Assembly (NCBI GenBank): GCA_910578275.1
Contig: CAJTPR010000002.1
Location: 198,358-262,357, forward strand
DNA: 64,000 bases
Direction of reading: 5' to 3'
From: an uncultured Bacteroidales bacterium
GTDB taxonomy: Bacteria; Bacteroidota; Bacteroidia; Bacteroidales; P3
The position numbers and the translations under genes are program-made. Within the stretch, counting starts at the first letter, position 1. Each line of letters starts with the position of its first letter. Below the pieces are notes generated by a model. The model was not told the origin of the DNA and did not search any database. It saw only the letters and a program-made list of their open reading frames with translations. Positions 18,045-26,375 of the stretch are shown piece by piece.

Positions 18045-18076
18045 CAAAGGTAAAACTTTGCCGGTGAATATACAAA
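18045..18076 (-). promoter_or_regulatory. Promoter of tRNA-Met with both Bacteroidota elements
   Basis: On the minus strand the -33 element TTTG (18073-18076) and the -7 element TACCTTTG (18045-18052) are separated by 20 bases, the expected spacing. This is the best promoter match in the window. Transcription should start near 18038, about 28 bases before the tRNA. Confidence 0.75.
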
Positions 18077-18128
18077 TGTGCCCGGCGTGCCCGACAGGCC
18101 AATCCGAAAATATCGTACCTTAGCCTCC

Positions 18129-18809
18129 ATGATTGACAGTGGAACTTCTTTGAAAGCCGTCATTTTCGACTTGGGGAATGTCATTGCCCGCATCGATTTC
18201 CAAAGGCCTTTCCAAGCTATGGGTTGTTTCTTGAACCGGCCCGTTTCGCCCCAGGCGAGACAAGAACTCATGCGTCAGGCGGACGAGTATGAGCGTGGCC
18301 GGATCGGGAGTCGCGAGTTCCTTCTCTTCCTTCAGGACCTGGCTCGTCGTGAAAACCCCCTCCTGCCGGCCGGCGTTCCCTCCCTGGACACGTTGCGCGA
18401 CATCTGGAACTGCATGATAACGGATCTTCCCGCGCAAAACCTGCAACTTGTCGCCCGGATAAGGAAAAGATACCTCACCTGTCTGTTGAGCAATACCAAC
18501 GTCTTGCACATGCGATACGTCGAAGCCTTGCAAAACGGTTTCGAGGGCGGGTTCTCGTCCGTTTTCGACAAGATATACCTCTCTTGCGACTTGAAGTCAA
18601 GCAAGCCCGATCCGGAAATTTACCGTCATGTGTTGCGCGATTTGGGTTTGCCGGCACATCAGTGTCTTTTCATCGACGATCGCATCGAGAACATCGAAGG
18701 GGCCCGCAAGGAAGGAATAAGAACCTGCCTGTTGGAGGATTTCGACTTGCAAGGGCTTTTCACGCCGGAGGGGGAACCCGCCGACCGGTTGCGAAAGAAC
18801 ATGTCATGA
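18129..18809 (+). CDS. HAD superfamily hydrolase
   Basis: The 226-residue cytoplasmic protein has the haloacid dehalogenase motifs: nucleophile Asp in AVIFDLGNV, motif II Ser/Thr in LLSNTN, the lysine in SSKPDPEIY, and the metal-binding acidic pair in CLFIDDRIEN. This layout fits phosphatases of the YihX (alpha-D-glucose-1-phosphate phosphatase) or epoxide-hydrolase-like group, but the substrate is not evident. The ATG at 18129 was taken because the fold begins a few residues later. The stop overlaps the start of the MltF-like gene by 4 bases (ATGA), which points to translational coupling. Confidence 0.88.
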   Translation: MIDSGTSLKAVIFDLGNVIARIDFQRPFQAMGCFLNRPVSPQARQELMRQADEYERGRIGSREFLLFLQDLARRENPLLPAGVPSLDTLRDIWNCMITDLPAQNLQLVARIRKRYLTCLLSNTNVLHMRYVEALQNGFEGGFSSVFDKIYLSCDLKSSKPDPEIYRHVLRDLGLPAHQCLFIDDRIENIEGARKEGIRTCLLEDFDLQGLFTPEGEPADRLRKNMS

Positions 18810-20329
18810 AACGACAGGCGTTGTTTGCCTTTTTCGTCTTTTGCGCTTTTTTTCTCTTTTCCTGCCGGAGTCCCCGGGTCACGTCGGAAAGGGACGGCGG
18901 GCGTTTTTTCAAGGAAAAAGTCTTGTATGTCGCGCTTGAAAGCAATTTCAACGACTATTTCCTTTTCAACGGGCAACCTATGGGTTTCGGCCTGGAAATG
19001 TTGGAAGGATTCTCGTCGTATCTGGGTTGCGAATTGGTGATCTTGCCTTGTCGGACCTTGGACGAGCAATGGCGCATGCTGGAAGACGGACGCGTGGACA
19101 TCATCGCTTCGAACCTTAACATTACCGAAGAACGTCTGCGGCGGGCCGCTTTCACGCACCCCCTCTATCATACGGGGCAAGTGTTGGTGCAGCTGGGTTT
19201 GCCGTACTTGGACGATTCGTCTCTTTTCGCAAGTTCGTTGGCGCAATTGGCGGGCAAGACCGTTTCCGTGCGTGAACGGAGCGTCTTTGAAGAATTCCTC
19301 GAGCGATACAACCAGTCTGTTCCGCGACAGGAACGGATAAGGGTGGCGAAAAGTCCGAAGACCGAAGAAGAGCTGTTGCTTGCCGTCGCCGTGGGAGAGA
19401 TTTCCTATACGGTGGTTTCCTCGAGCAAGGCGGTTCGCTTCCGGATGGCCCATCCGCAAATCGATTGCAGCGTCCATGTCGATTCGAGCCGGGCGGTGGC
19501 CTGGGCCTTGCATCCGGCCGCGGACAGCCTGCTGTTCCTTGCCGATCGTTGGATCGATTCGATGCAACGGAACAAAACGATTCGTTATCTCTATCACAAA
19601 TATTATGAAATCCCTTACGGCAAGACCGTCCGCAGTGCCAAGTCGGGTTTCAGGAAAATGGATTCGGTTGCTTTTTCCCGCAAGCGCAGGCAATGGGGGA
19701 AACTGTTGGATGAAGGCCTTCTGGCCCGGGAAGACAGTCTTTTCTTTTTCGGTTCCGCTTCCCCGCGGGTCATCCGTGAAAAACATGTACATGGAAAAGC
19801 GGAAATTTCCCCGTTCGACCGTCTGCTCAAGAAATATAGCCGTCAGATAGGTTGGGATTGGCGGCTGCTCGCCTCCTTGGTCTATCAGGAATCGCAGTTC
19901 CAAAACCATCTCGTATCGAGCAAGGGCGCCATCGGTTTGATGCAGGTGATGCCTTCCACCGCCCGGCAGTACGGCATCACGGTGCGTTCGAGCGACGAAG
20001 ACCAGATAGCCGCCGGCGTAAGGTACATCAAAAGCATTTATCGTTCGTTGCCGGAGGGAATTCCTGCGGAGGAACAGGTTCATTTTGTCTTGGGCGCCTA
20101 CAATATCGGGCTCGGTCATATCTTGGACGCCCGCCGCCTGGCCGTCAAATACGGGGCGGATCCCGATGTCTGGCGCGACAATGTGGAAAAATACCTGCTT
20201 TTGAAGTCGAAGCCCGAATATTATCGCGATTCGGCTTCACGAAACGGCTATGCGAACGGAAGCCAGGCCGTCGATTTTGTCAGGAAAATCAATACCCGCC
20301 ATATGCACTATCGCAACCTGGCAAAGTGA
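18806..20329 (+). CDS. MltF-like membrane-bound lytic transglycosylase (lipoprotein)
   Basis: The 507-residue protein has a lipoprotein signal (hydrophobic core then FLFSCRS). It then carries a periplasmic solute-binding domain of family 3 (about 35-270, with FNGQPMGFGLEML and DIIASNLNITEERL) and a C-terminal SLT transglycosylase domain. In that domain the catalytic glutamate lies in VYQESQF (near residue 360), followed by GAIGLMQVMPSTA and LGAYNIGLGH. MltF-type enzymes cut peptidoglycan glycan strands to 1,6-anhydroMurNAc ends at the outer membrane. The sensor-like domain may bind muropeptides. The length agrees with E. coli MltF. The gene is coupled to the HAD hydrolase by a 4-base overlap. 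Confidence 0.92.
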   Translation: MKRQALFAFFVFCAFFLFSCRSPRVTSERDGGRFFKEKVLYVALESNFNDYFLFNGQPMGFGLEMLEGFSSYLGCELVILPCRTLDEQWRMLEDGRVDIIASNLNITEERLRRAAFTHPLYHTGQVLVQLGLPYLDDSSLFASSLAQLAGKTVSVRERSVFEEFLERYNQSVPRQERIRVAKSPKTEEELLLAVAVGEISYTVVSSSKAVRFRMAHPQIDCSVHVDSSRAVAWALHPAADSLLFLADRWIDSMQRNKTIRYLYHKYYEIPYGKTVRSAKSGFRKMDSVAFSRKRRQWGKLLDEGLLAREDSLFFFGSASPRVIREKHVHGKAEISPFDRLLKKYSRQIGWDWRLLASLVYQESQFQNHLVSSKGAIGLMQVMPSTARQYGITVRSSDEDQIAAGVRYIKSIYRSLPEGIPAEEQVHFVLGAYNIGLGHILDARRLAVKYGADPDVWRDNVEKYLLLKSKPEYYRDSASRNGYANGSQAVDFVRKINTRHMHYRNLAK

Positions 20330-20358
20330 AAAGGGCACGGATCTCTCCGCACCCTTTC
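20330..20358 (+). terminator. Imperfect hairpin after the MltF-like gene
   Basis: Bases 20330-20341 pair with 20346-20357 except for a two-base internal mismatch. The hairpin lies directly after the stop codon but has no T run, so it is only a probable transcript end. The rest of the gap up to 20539 shows no gene. Confidence 0.4.
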
Positions 20359-20539
20359 CATACACAAACCTTAAAAACTACAAGGCAAAGGTAGCTGCCC
20401 GGCGGCAATCGTCCGATAGCCTGAATCGGGTATTCTCGCGCCTGTTTCTCCCTAAAACAAGGTATTCGGAAAGGTGTCCGTGAAAATGTGTACATTAGCA
20501 AGTTGAACAGGGATTTCCCTTTTTAAAAGACAAAAGCCT

Positions 20540-21049
20540 ATGAAAACTGTGAAAATCTTATCGGTATTATGGATTCTGCTTTTGGCCGGATCGGTTTCCG
20601 TTCAGGCTCAGACGAAGAAACAGCAGAAAGACACTTGGAATTACCAATACGAGATCCAATGTGCCGGCACCGGAACGGATGGAACGTACATGGTAAAGGT
20701 ATGGTGCTATTCAAAGCGGAAGAAACTCGATCCCATGCAGGCCGGGCAATGTGCCGTGCATGGAGTCATCTTCAAAGGCGTCACGGGGGGATTGCAAGGG
20801 TGTCCCGCCCAGCCGGCCTTGGCGCGGGATCCTTCCGTGCGTGAAACCCATAAGGACTTTTTCCGGAAATTCTTTGCCGTTCCTGCGGGTGATTTCAACA
20901 AGTACGTGCTGACGGTAGGCGGCAAGGTGGATCGTATCAAGACCAAGGGAGCCTGGAAATACGGCGTGGTGGTGCAAGTGGCCAAGGACCAGTTGCGCAA
21001 GGATCTGGAGGCCGCGGGTGTCATCAAAGGATTGTCTTCGGGATTTTAA
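20540..21049 (+). CDS. Exported protein of unknown function, first of an envelope gene block
   Basis: The 169-residue protein has a signal peptide ending at VQAQ. The mature part contains IQCAGTGTDGTYMVKVW, AVHGVIFKGVTGG and a C-terminal VVVQVAKDQLRKDLE. It is a clear paralogue of the next gene, which shares the DGTY/DGSY start, the FKGV block, the KDFF/KDYF block and the same ending. That pattern (a processed N terminus, an alanine-rich helix and a strand at the end) loosely recalls small LPP20-like envelope proteins, but I do not assign it to a family. No catalytic motif is visible. It probably forms an operon with the three genes that follow. Confidence 0.72.
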   Translation: MKTVKILSVLWILLLAGSVSVQAQTKKQQKDTWNYQYEIQCAGTGTDGTYMVKVWCYSKRKKLDPMQAGQCAVHGVIFKGVTGGLQGCPAQPALARDPSVRETHKDFFRKFFAVPAGDFNKYVLTVGGKVDRIKTKGAWKYGVVVQVAKDQLRKDLEAAGVIKGLSSGF

Positions 21050-21061
21050 ACGGGAGAAATC

Positions 21062-21565
21062 ATGAGAAAATCATTGAAACGGCAAGTTTTCGCTTGGGGA
21101 ACATGTTTTTTGATGTTGTCTTTGTTCGCTTGCAACAATACGCGCAAGGGCGTGGTGTCTTATCATGACAACCGCACCGAATGCCTGGGCAGCGAGTTGG
21201 ACGGATCTTATACCGTGCGTGCCTGGGGCTACGGGCGTTATGTGAAGGATGCCAAGGAACAGGCGAAAAAGACGGCCGTGTACGACATCCTTTTCAAGGG
21301 AGTATCGACAGGCCGTGGCGGATGCGAGCAGAAACCGATGTTGATGGAGGTGAACGCACAGACCAAATACAAGGATTATTTCGACAGGTTCTTTGTCGAT
21401 GGAGGCGAATACCTCGATTATGTCAGCATGCGGGACCGCAGGCCCGGTTCCTGGCAGCATGCCCGCCAGAAGGGAGGCATAACGTGCAGCATGGTAGTGC
21501 GGGTGGAATATTCCCGGCTTCGCCAGCGTCTTGTGGAGGACGGTATCTTGAAAACCTCCTTTTGA
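21062..21565 (+). CDS. Lipoprotein paralogue of the preceding exported protein
   Basis: The 167-residue protein starts with a lipoprotein signal (LSLFACNN). The mature part is related to the upstream gene product: CLGSELDGSYTVRAWGYG, AVYDILFKGVSTGRGGC, YKDYFDRFF and VVRVEYSRLRQRL. One copy is thus predicted to be lipid-anchored and the other soluble in the periplasm, which suggests they act as a pair. The gap between the two genes is 12 bases. Function unknown. Confidence 0.72.
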   Translation: MRKSLKRQVFAWGTCFLMLSLFACNNTRKGVVSYHDNRTECLGSELDGSYTVRAWGYGRYVKDAKEQAKKTAVYDILFKGVSTGRGGCEQKPMLMEVNAQTKYKDYFDRFFVDGGEYLDYVSMRDRRPGSWQHARQKGGITCSMVVRVEYSRLRQRLVEDGILKTSF

Positions 21566-21610
21566 TTGTTACCATTTGTTTAACCAGGACAGGTTGTCCG
21601 TTTAGAAAAA

Positions 21611-22570
21611 ATGAATATGAAAAGATTGATTGCCATATTGTTTGCCTGTTTCGTCGGTATCCCGGCCGTTTTCGGGCAAGCCAAGAAACCCACGTTGATG
21701 GTCGTGCCCAGCGATGAATGGTGCGCCCGGAACGGCTACATGTCGGAATACGACAACCAAGGAACCGTCGTGAGGATTCCGGACTACAAGCGGGCCTTGC
21801 AGGGCGATGCCGACTTGTTGCTGGTGGTTTCCAAAATCAACACCTTGATGGCCGATCGCGGGTTTCCGCTCAAAAACCTTGAAACGGTGCTCAAATCCAT
21901 CGAACGCCGTACCGCCGAAGAAAATCTCATATCGAGCAAGACCTCGGGTGCCGCCTTGTCGCAATCGCCCTTGGACATGCTCCGGCAAACGGCCAAGGCC
22001 GACATTATCCTGCAACTTACGTGGAAGGTGAACACAAACGGGCCGAAATCATACGTCACCTATAACCTGCAAGGCTTGGACGCTTACACCGACAAGCAGG
22101 TGGCGGGAGCCCAGGGCAGCGGCAAACCTTCGCTTTCCACCGACGTGCCGGTGCTTCTGGAAGAGGCGGTATTGGACCACATGGACAATTTCGCCGCCCG
22201 TCTGCAATCGCATTTCGACGATTTGTTCGAACACGGCCGTGAGGCCGTCGTCTCGGTACGTGTTTTCGACAACGGTTCGGGATTGGACCTGGAGACCGAA
22301 TACGACGGAGCCACGTTGGGAGAGGTCATCGACGAATGGATGTTCGAAAATACGGTGGAACATCGTTTCGGAAAGCTGGAGTCTTCCGAAAACCGCGTAG
22401 AATATGAACAAGTACGGGTTCCTCTTTACAATGCCAAGGGAATGGCGCTCGATACCGAGGCTTTCGTAAGGCAGTTGCGCCGGTTCCTGATGGCGGAACC
22501 TTACAAGATCGACTCCAAGGTCGTGGTCCGCGGCCTGGGTTCGGCCATGTTGATTTTGGGTGAAAAATAA
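21611..22570 (+). CDS. Exported DUF6175-like protein
   Basis: The 319-residue protein has a signal peptide ending at VFGQ and a mature start KKPTLMVVPSDEWC. It continues with DADLLLVVSKINTLMADRGFP, TAKADIILQLTW and YNLQGLDAYTDKQVAG. From memory this matches the Bacteroidales family DUF6175, whose function is unknown. The layout (a short alpha/beta start, an 'ask for all components' stretch and a repeat of beta strands) recalls periplasmic proteins that assemble with CsgG-like lipoproteins, but that is a guess. It lies within a co-directional block of exported proteins. Confidence 0.75.
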   Translation: MNMKRLIAILFACFVGIPAVFGQAKKPTLMVVPSDEWCARNGYMSEYDNQGTVVRIPDYKRALQGDADLLLVVSKINTLMADRGFPLKNLETVLKSIERRTAEENLISSKTSGAALSQSPLDMLRQTAKADIILQLTWKVNTNGPKSYVTYNLQGLDAYTDKQVAGAQGSGKPSLSTDVPVLLEEAVLDHMDNFAARLQSHFDDLFEHGREAVVSVRVFDNGSGLDLETEYDGATLGEVIDEWMFENTVEHRFGKLESSENRVEYEQVRVPLYNAKGMALDTEAFVRQLRRFLMAEPYKIDSKVVVRGLGSAMLILGEK

Positions 22571-22589
22571 AAACCGGAAAGGAGAAAAC

Positions 22590-23558
22590 ATGAAAATAAA
22601 AGGTTTATTCAAGTCTTTGTCGGTTCTTTCGGCAAGTATCTTGTTTCTTGGAACGAGCCTTGGACAGGAGAATGATCTCATCGGCCAAGGGATTACGCTT
22701 TCCGTGATCATTCCCGAACAGGAAGATCCTTTTCCGTCGGGAGCCGAATCGTATCTCGTCAACAAGCTTACCCAGGTGGCCATCAACAACGGCATTGCGG
22801 CCGGAAAGGATTTCAGCCGCTTCTTCATAGCCGCCAATATCGCCATGACGAACAAGGACATCCTGCCCGGACCTCCTCGGCAGGTTTCGCAAAACATGGA
22901 GGTGACCTTGTATATCGCCGATTATTTCGACAAGAAAATCTATTCTTCCACTACCGTCAACGCGGTGGGCGTGGGCACGAACGAGACGAAATGCGTCATC
23001 AACGCCCTCAAGGGCATTCCTGTCAATTCTCCGCAACTGAATCGTTTCGTGGAAGAAGGCAAGGGCAAGATCCTGGCTTACTATGCCCAGCAAGGCGAAC
23101 GCATCATACGGCAGGCCGAGTCATTGGCAGCCAGGCATCGTTATGACGAGGCGTTCTATCTGCTCACCTCCATTCCTGATGCGGCGGGCGAGGTTTTCGA
23201 CAAGGCCATGGACGCCACGTTGCGGATTTACCAAGCCTATGTGGACAGGCTTTGCGATGAGAATCTGGCACAAGCCCGTGCGGCCTGGGCCGCCAACCAG
23301 AATTCGGCAGGCGCCGCGCAGGCAGGCCGGTTCCTGAGCCAGATTTATCCCGATGCCAAATGCTACGGAGAAGCCATGTCGCTCTACGGGGAGATAAAAG
23401 GCAAGGTGCTGGACGATTGGAAGTTCGAAATGAAGAAGTGGCAAGACGGGGTTGACTTGCAATCGCAGCGGATCAGTGCCATGCGTGACGTGGGCGTCGC
23501 TTTCGGTAACGGTCAACAGCCTGTCACCTATGCCGGTCTGGGTTGGCTGCACCGATAG
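22590..23558 (+). CDS. Exported protein with repeat-like helical C-terminal part, unknown function
   Basis: The 322-residue protein has a signal peptide ending near SLGQ. The first half holds an alpha/beta region with SYLVNKLTQVAINNGI and VSQNMEVTLYIADYFDKKIYSS. The second half is helical (QGERIIRQAESLAARHRYDEAFYLLTSIPDA), similar in style to tetratricopeptide repeats. The start at 22590 is backed by GGAAAGGAG just upstream. The longer frame from 22560 overlaps the previous gene. It is the last gene before a hairpin, closing a likely four-gene operon. Confidence 0.72.
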   Translation: MKIKGLFKSLSVLSASILFLGTSLGQENDLIGQGITLSVIIPEQEDPFPSGAESYLVNKLTQVAINNGIAAGKDFSRFFIAANIAMTNKDILPGPPRQVSQNMEVTLYIADYFDKKIYSSTTVNAVGVGTNETKCVINALKGIPVNSPQLNRFVEEGKGKILAYYAQQGERIIRQAESLAARHRYDEAFYLLTSIPDAAGEVFDKAMDATLRIYQAYVDRLCDENLAQARAAWAANQNSAGAAQAGRFLSQIYPDAKCYGEAMSLYGEIKGKVLDDWKFEMKKWQDGVDLQSQRISAMRDVGVAFGNGQQPVTYAGLGWLHR

Positions 23559-23570
23559 CCACCGTATCAC

Positions 23571-23608
23571 GGAAGCGGGACGGATGTTCCCGTCCCGCTT
23601 CCTTATTT
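23571..23608 (+). terminator. Intrinsic terminator-like hairpin closing the four-gene envelope operon
   Basis: Bases 23571-23583 (GGAAGCGGGACGG) pair perfectly with 23590-23602 around a 6-base loop and are followed by TTATTT. It lies 12 bases after the stop codon. Confidence 0.75.
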
Positions 23609-23631
23609 CATTATGAATATATCTTTTTTGA

Positions 23632-24309
23632 ATGAAAAGTCTTTATTGGAAAGCGGTTGTCGTCCTGGCAATGATTTTCATCTTTCCGCCAATCGGGAAA
23701 ACGACGTTGCGGGCGCAATGGGCAAGTATCAGGCTGGAAAAGCAGATTCCCATACATTATTGGGAATACAAGGTGGAGCCTTGGTGGTTTTCCGAGATAG
23801 GAAAGGACAAAGACGGCCTGGATGGTTTCTTGGAAGAATACCGGTTGGCCGAAGATCCCGACAGGCTCGCCGACTCGACCCATGTGGCCGTGTTCGCATC
23901 CAGGGAACGTCATGCTTTCGCCGTGAAAAGCCAATCCGGAAAACGGAATATCCCCAAAAAGAAAATCAAGCAGGGAGACGTGGTGTATTCCCCGCATGTG
24001 CTCGGACTTTATCTGACAAGACGTGAGGGCAAGTACGGATTGATGACATCCAAGGGGAATATCGTGGTGATGCCGGTTTACGAAGACATGGCGTTCCTGT
24101 ACACGTATACGCCTGAATGGGGTACGACGTTGTTGCCCATGCTCATCGTATACAAGGGCGGCAAGTATGCCTTGATGGATCCGAGCGGATTCCTGGTGAG
24201 CCGTTTCTGTGATACGGAAGCCGAAATCCCTTCGGCATACATCGTGGGGAAAGCCAACGAGTTCAAGATAACCGATACGGTCCTGCCCGAAAGGCTTTGG
24301 GGTTTTTAA
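23632..24309 (+). CDS. Exported WG-repeat-like protein
   Basis: The 225-residue protein has a signal peptide (hydrophobic core then TTLRAQ). Its C-terminal half holds two units that look like degenerate WG repeats: KYGLMTSKGNIVVMPVYEDM and KYALMDPSGFLVSRF. Such repeats are widespread in Bacteroidota envelope proteins and have no known enzyme activity. The gene follows a terminator but continues the block of exported proteins in the same direction, and is followed by another exported protein after 30 bases. Confidence 0.68.
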   Translation: MKSLYWKAVVVLAMIFIFPPIGKTTLRAQWASIRLEKQIPIHYWEYKVEPWWFSEIGKDKDGLDGFLEEYRLAEDPDRLADSTHVAVFASRERHAFAVKSQSGKRNIPKKKIKQGDVVYSPHVLGLYLTRREGKYGLMTSKGNIVVMPVYEDMAFLYTYTPEWGTTLLPMLIVYKGGKYALMDPSGFLVSRFCDTEAEIPSAYIVGKANEFKITDTVLPERLWGF

Positions 24310-24339
24310 CGGATTTTTTGATGCAGATATGCCTTTAAA

Positions 24340-25605
24340 ATGAAAAACAGCATTCATATATCGATTTTGTTCATCCTGTTGTCTTGTCAGTTTTCACGTC
24401 TGTGCGGGCAGTCGCGCATGGTGCCGGAAGGCGATGTGCAATACATGCGCAGTTCGCTCTATTCCATCTTGTTGGCGCATCCCAACACGCAGTATTCGAA
24501 ACAAATCGATTATGTTTACCTCTCCTTGCCGCCGGCCGACAAGTACGAGGACCATAACCTGAACGTGCGTCGGGTTTCGGCCTTGAAGGACAAACAGGTC
24601 GATCCGGAGGAAATAATCGCGTTCCTTGAACGCAACCATGTGGCCAGACGTTTGGTGGCCAAGTGGTTCAATCGTGATTCGGCCGGCAATTTCAATGTGG
24701 ACCTGGTGGCTCGTCGAGGCAATTACAATGCTTCGGAAATGGACGTGCAACAGGCCCGGATGAGCAAGCGCGGTTTGTCGTTGCTTTCCGACGCGGGTGA
24801 ACAGTTGATAGGGAACACGTTCATGACCGTAAACGACATAGTTTACGTGGACAAGGAAAAACAAGCCAAGAAGGCTGGGGCCATCTTGAGCATCATAGGT
24901 GCCTTGGCGGGGGCGGCGAGCGTGGGTTCCGGTTCTTCCGATGTCGCCGCCATCGGCGAGGGAATCGCATCCTTGGCCTTGTTGGGGGCCGTGATTGCCG
25001 ATAATCTGGGAGGTTTCACCGTAAAGGTGCGTACGCATTTGTTCCAGTTGGCGTGGAACGATTCCATCGCCGATGCATTCTATTCCGGATATTGGGTGGA
25101 CGGCAGGACGTCCGAAGAAGAAAGGGCGCTCCGTCGTGCGGCTTTCGAACAGAGCGACTTGTTCGGTATGCGGTATATCGGATATTATGACGTGAAGAGC
25201 GAGAAGACCGTATTGAAAGATTTCAGTACCCCTGAGGATGTCATTACCAAGGTCTGCGCCCGCGCCGTCGACAAGGCCATTGCGGGTTTGCAGCGGCGCT
25301 ACGAGGTTTTCAAGGTCAAGACGCCGGTCATGTCGGTCGATGACGGCAAGGTTTCGGCCAAGATCGGCCTGAAGGAGGGGCTGGCTGCTTCCACCAAGTT
25401 CGAGGTGTTGCAACCGGTGGAAAAGGAAGGCAGGACCGTATATCGCCGCGTAGGGACCATCGCTCCCGAAAAGAAAAAGATCTGGGACAACCGGTTCATG
25501 GCGGCCGAAGAAAAGACCGATGCTTCGGAATTGTCGTTCACTACGTTCAAGACCCTTGCCGGAGGTCCTTTTTATCCGGGCATGCTCATCAGGCAGTTGA
25601 AATAG
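24340..25605 (+). CDS. Exported protein with central glycine/alanine-rich hydrophobic segment, unknown function
   Basis: The 421-residue protein has an N-terminal signal sequence ending near LCGQ. Around residues 180-230 is a glycine- and alanine-rich hydrophobic stretch (GAILSIIGALAGAAS and LASLALLGAVIADNL) that could insert in a membrane. The C-terminal part has a soluble beta domain with repeated 'KVxxKTPV' and 'KEGLAASTKFEVLQPV' elements, a style seen in proteins that work with CsgG-like or LpoB-like lipoproteins. I do not recognise the family. It is the last exported protein of the block; the cytidylate-kinase-like gene follows after 32 bases. Confidence 0.7.
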   Translation: MKNSIHISILFILLSCQFSRLCGQSRMVPEGDVQYMRSSLYSILLAHPNTQYSKQIDYVYLSLPPADKYEDHNLNVRRVSALKDKQVDPEEIIAFLERNHVARRLVAKWFNRDSAGNFNVDLVARRGNYNASEMDVQQARMSKRGLSLLSDAGEQLIGNTFMTVNDIVYVDKEKQAKKAGAILSIIGALAGAASVGSGSSDVAAIGEGIASLALLGAVIADNLGGFTVKVRTHLFQLAWNDSIADAFYSGYWVDGRTSEEERALRRAAFEQSDLFGMRYIGYYDVKSEKTVLKDFSTPEDVITKVCARAVDKAIAGLQRRYEVFKVKTPVMSVDDGKVSAKIGLKEGLAASTKFEVLQPVEKEGRTVYRRVGTIAPEKKKIWDNRFMAAEEKTDASELSFTTFKTLAGGPFYPGMLIRQLK

Positions 25606-25637
25606 GATTTTCGGTACCGGTTAACCAAGACGAGAAA

Positions 25638-26243
25638 ATGAAAAAGCGATTGATTCTGAACGTGGGACGGGAGATGGGGTCGGGAGGACGTGAATTGGCG
25701 CAGTGCCTGGCAAGGATATTCGACCTTGCCTTTTATGACAAGGAACTGATACGTGAAGCCTCGAAAGACAGCGGCATCTGCAAGGATTGCTTCGAGCAGG
25801 CCGACGAGAAACCCCAAAAAGTGTGGTATTCCCGTTTCCCTTTTTTCGGCGATCCCGTTTTCAGCGGATTGAGCAACGATGCCCTTTTCGAGATACATTA
25901 CCGTACCGTGCGACGTTTGGCCCAAGAGCGCGATTGCGTGTTCGTGGGGCGTTGTACCGACTATATCTTGCGCGACGATCCGGCGTGCTTCAACATTTTC
26001 GTGCATGCTCCCCTCCGGTTCCGTCTGGAAAGGATTTGCCGGTCGGCAGGCGTGGACGAGGAGGAAGCGTCCCAAATCATCGCCAAGACCGACAAGATGA
26101 GGTCTTCCTATTACAATTTCTACACCGACAAGGAGTGGGGGAAGGCTTCCTCCTACCACCTTTGCGTCGACACTTCCCTCCTCGGCATAGAAAAAACCGC
26201 CGAATGGGTGGCGGAGATGGCCAAAAGGGCGCGATTGGATTGA
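25638..26243 (+). CDS. Cytidylate kinase-like family protein
   Basis: The 201-residue protein has a P-loop in the variant form GREMGSGGRELAQCLA, as in the cytidylate kinase-like family common in Firmicutes and Bacteroidota. Further motifs are the FYDKELI block, VFVGRCTDYILRD and a lid region DKMRSSYYNFYT. Members are assumed to phosphorylate a nucleotide or another small molecule, but they differ from Cmk and the substrate is not established. It is the last gene before a change of gene content and probably belongs to the preceding transcript. Confidence 0.82.
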   Translation: MKKRLILNVGREMGSGGRELAQCLARIFDLAFYDKELIREASKDSGICKDCFEQADEKPQKVWYSRFPFFGDPVFSGLSNDALFEIHYRTVRRLAQERDCVFVGRCTDYILRDDPACFNIFVHAPLRFRLERICRSAGVDEEEASQIIAKTDKMRSSYYNFYTDKEWGKASSYHLCVDTSLLGIEKTAEWVAEMAKRARLD

Positions 26244-26349
26244 AAAATCCGCGACACGTTCGGGGATTTCGTGTTTCGCCGTCGGTTTTTTCTGACGTTT
26301 TCCGTCGAACCGGGCTTCGCAAGCGGGGCATGGAAGTGCAAATTTCCTT

Positions 26350-26372
26350 AATTATGGAAAAAATCCATAATT
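26350..26372. repeat. Inverted repeat directly upstream of the recombinase gene
   Basis: AATTATGGA (26350-26358) and TCCATAATT (26364-26372) form a perfect 9-base inverted repeat around AAAAA, ending 3 bases before the recombinase start codon. It could be an operator, an mRNA hairpin that covers the start region, or a recombination site. No second copy was noticed in the window. Confidence 0.6.
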
Positions 26373-26375
26373 GAG

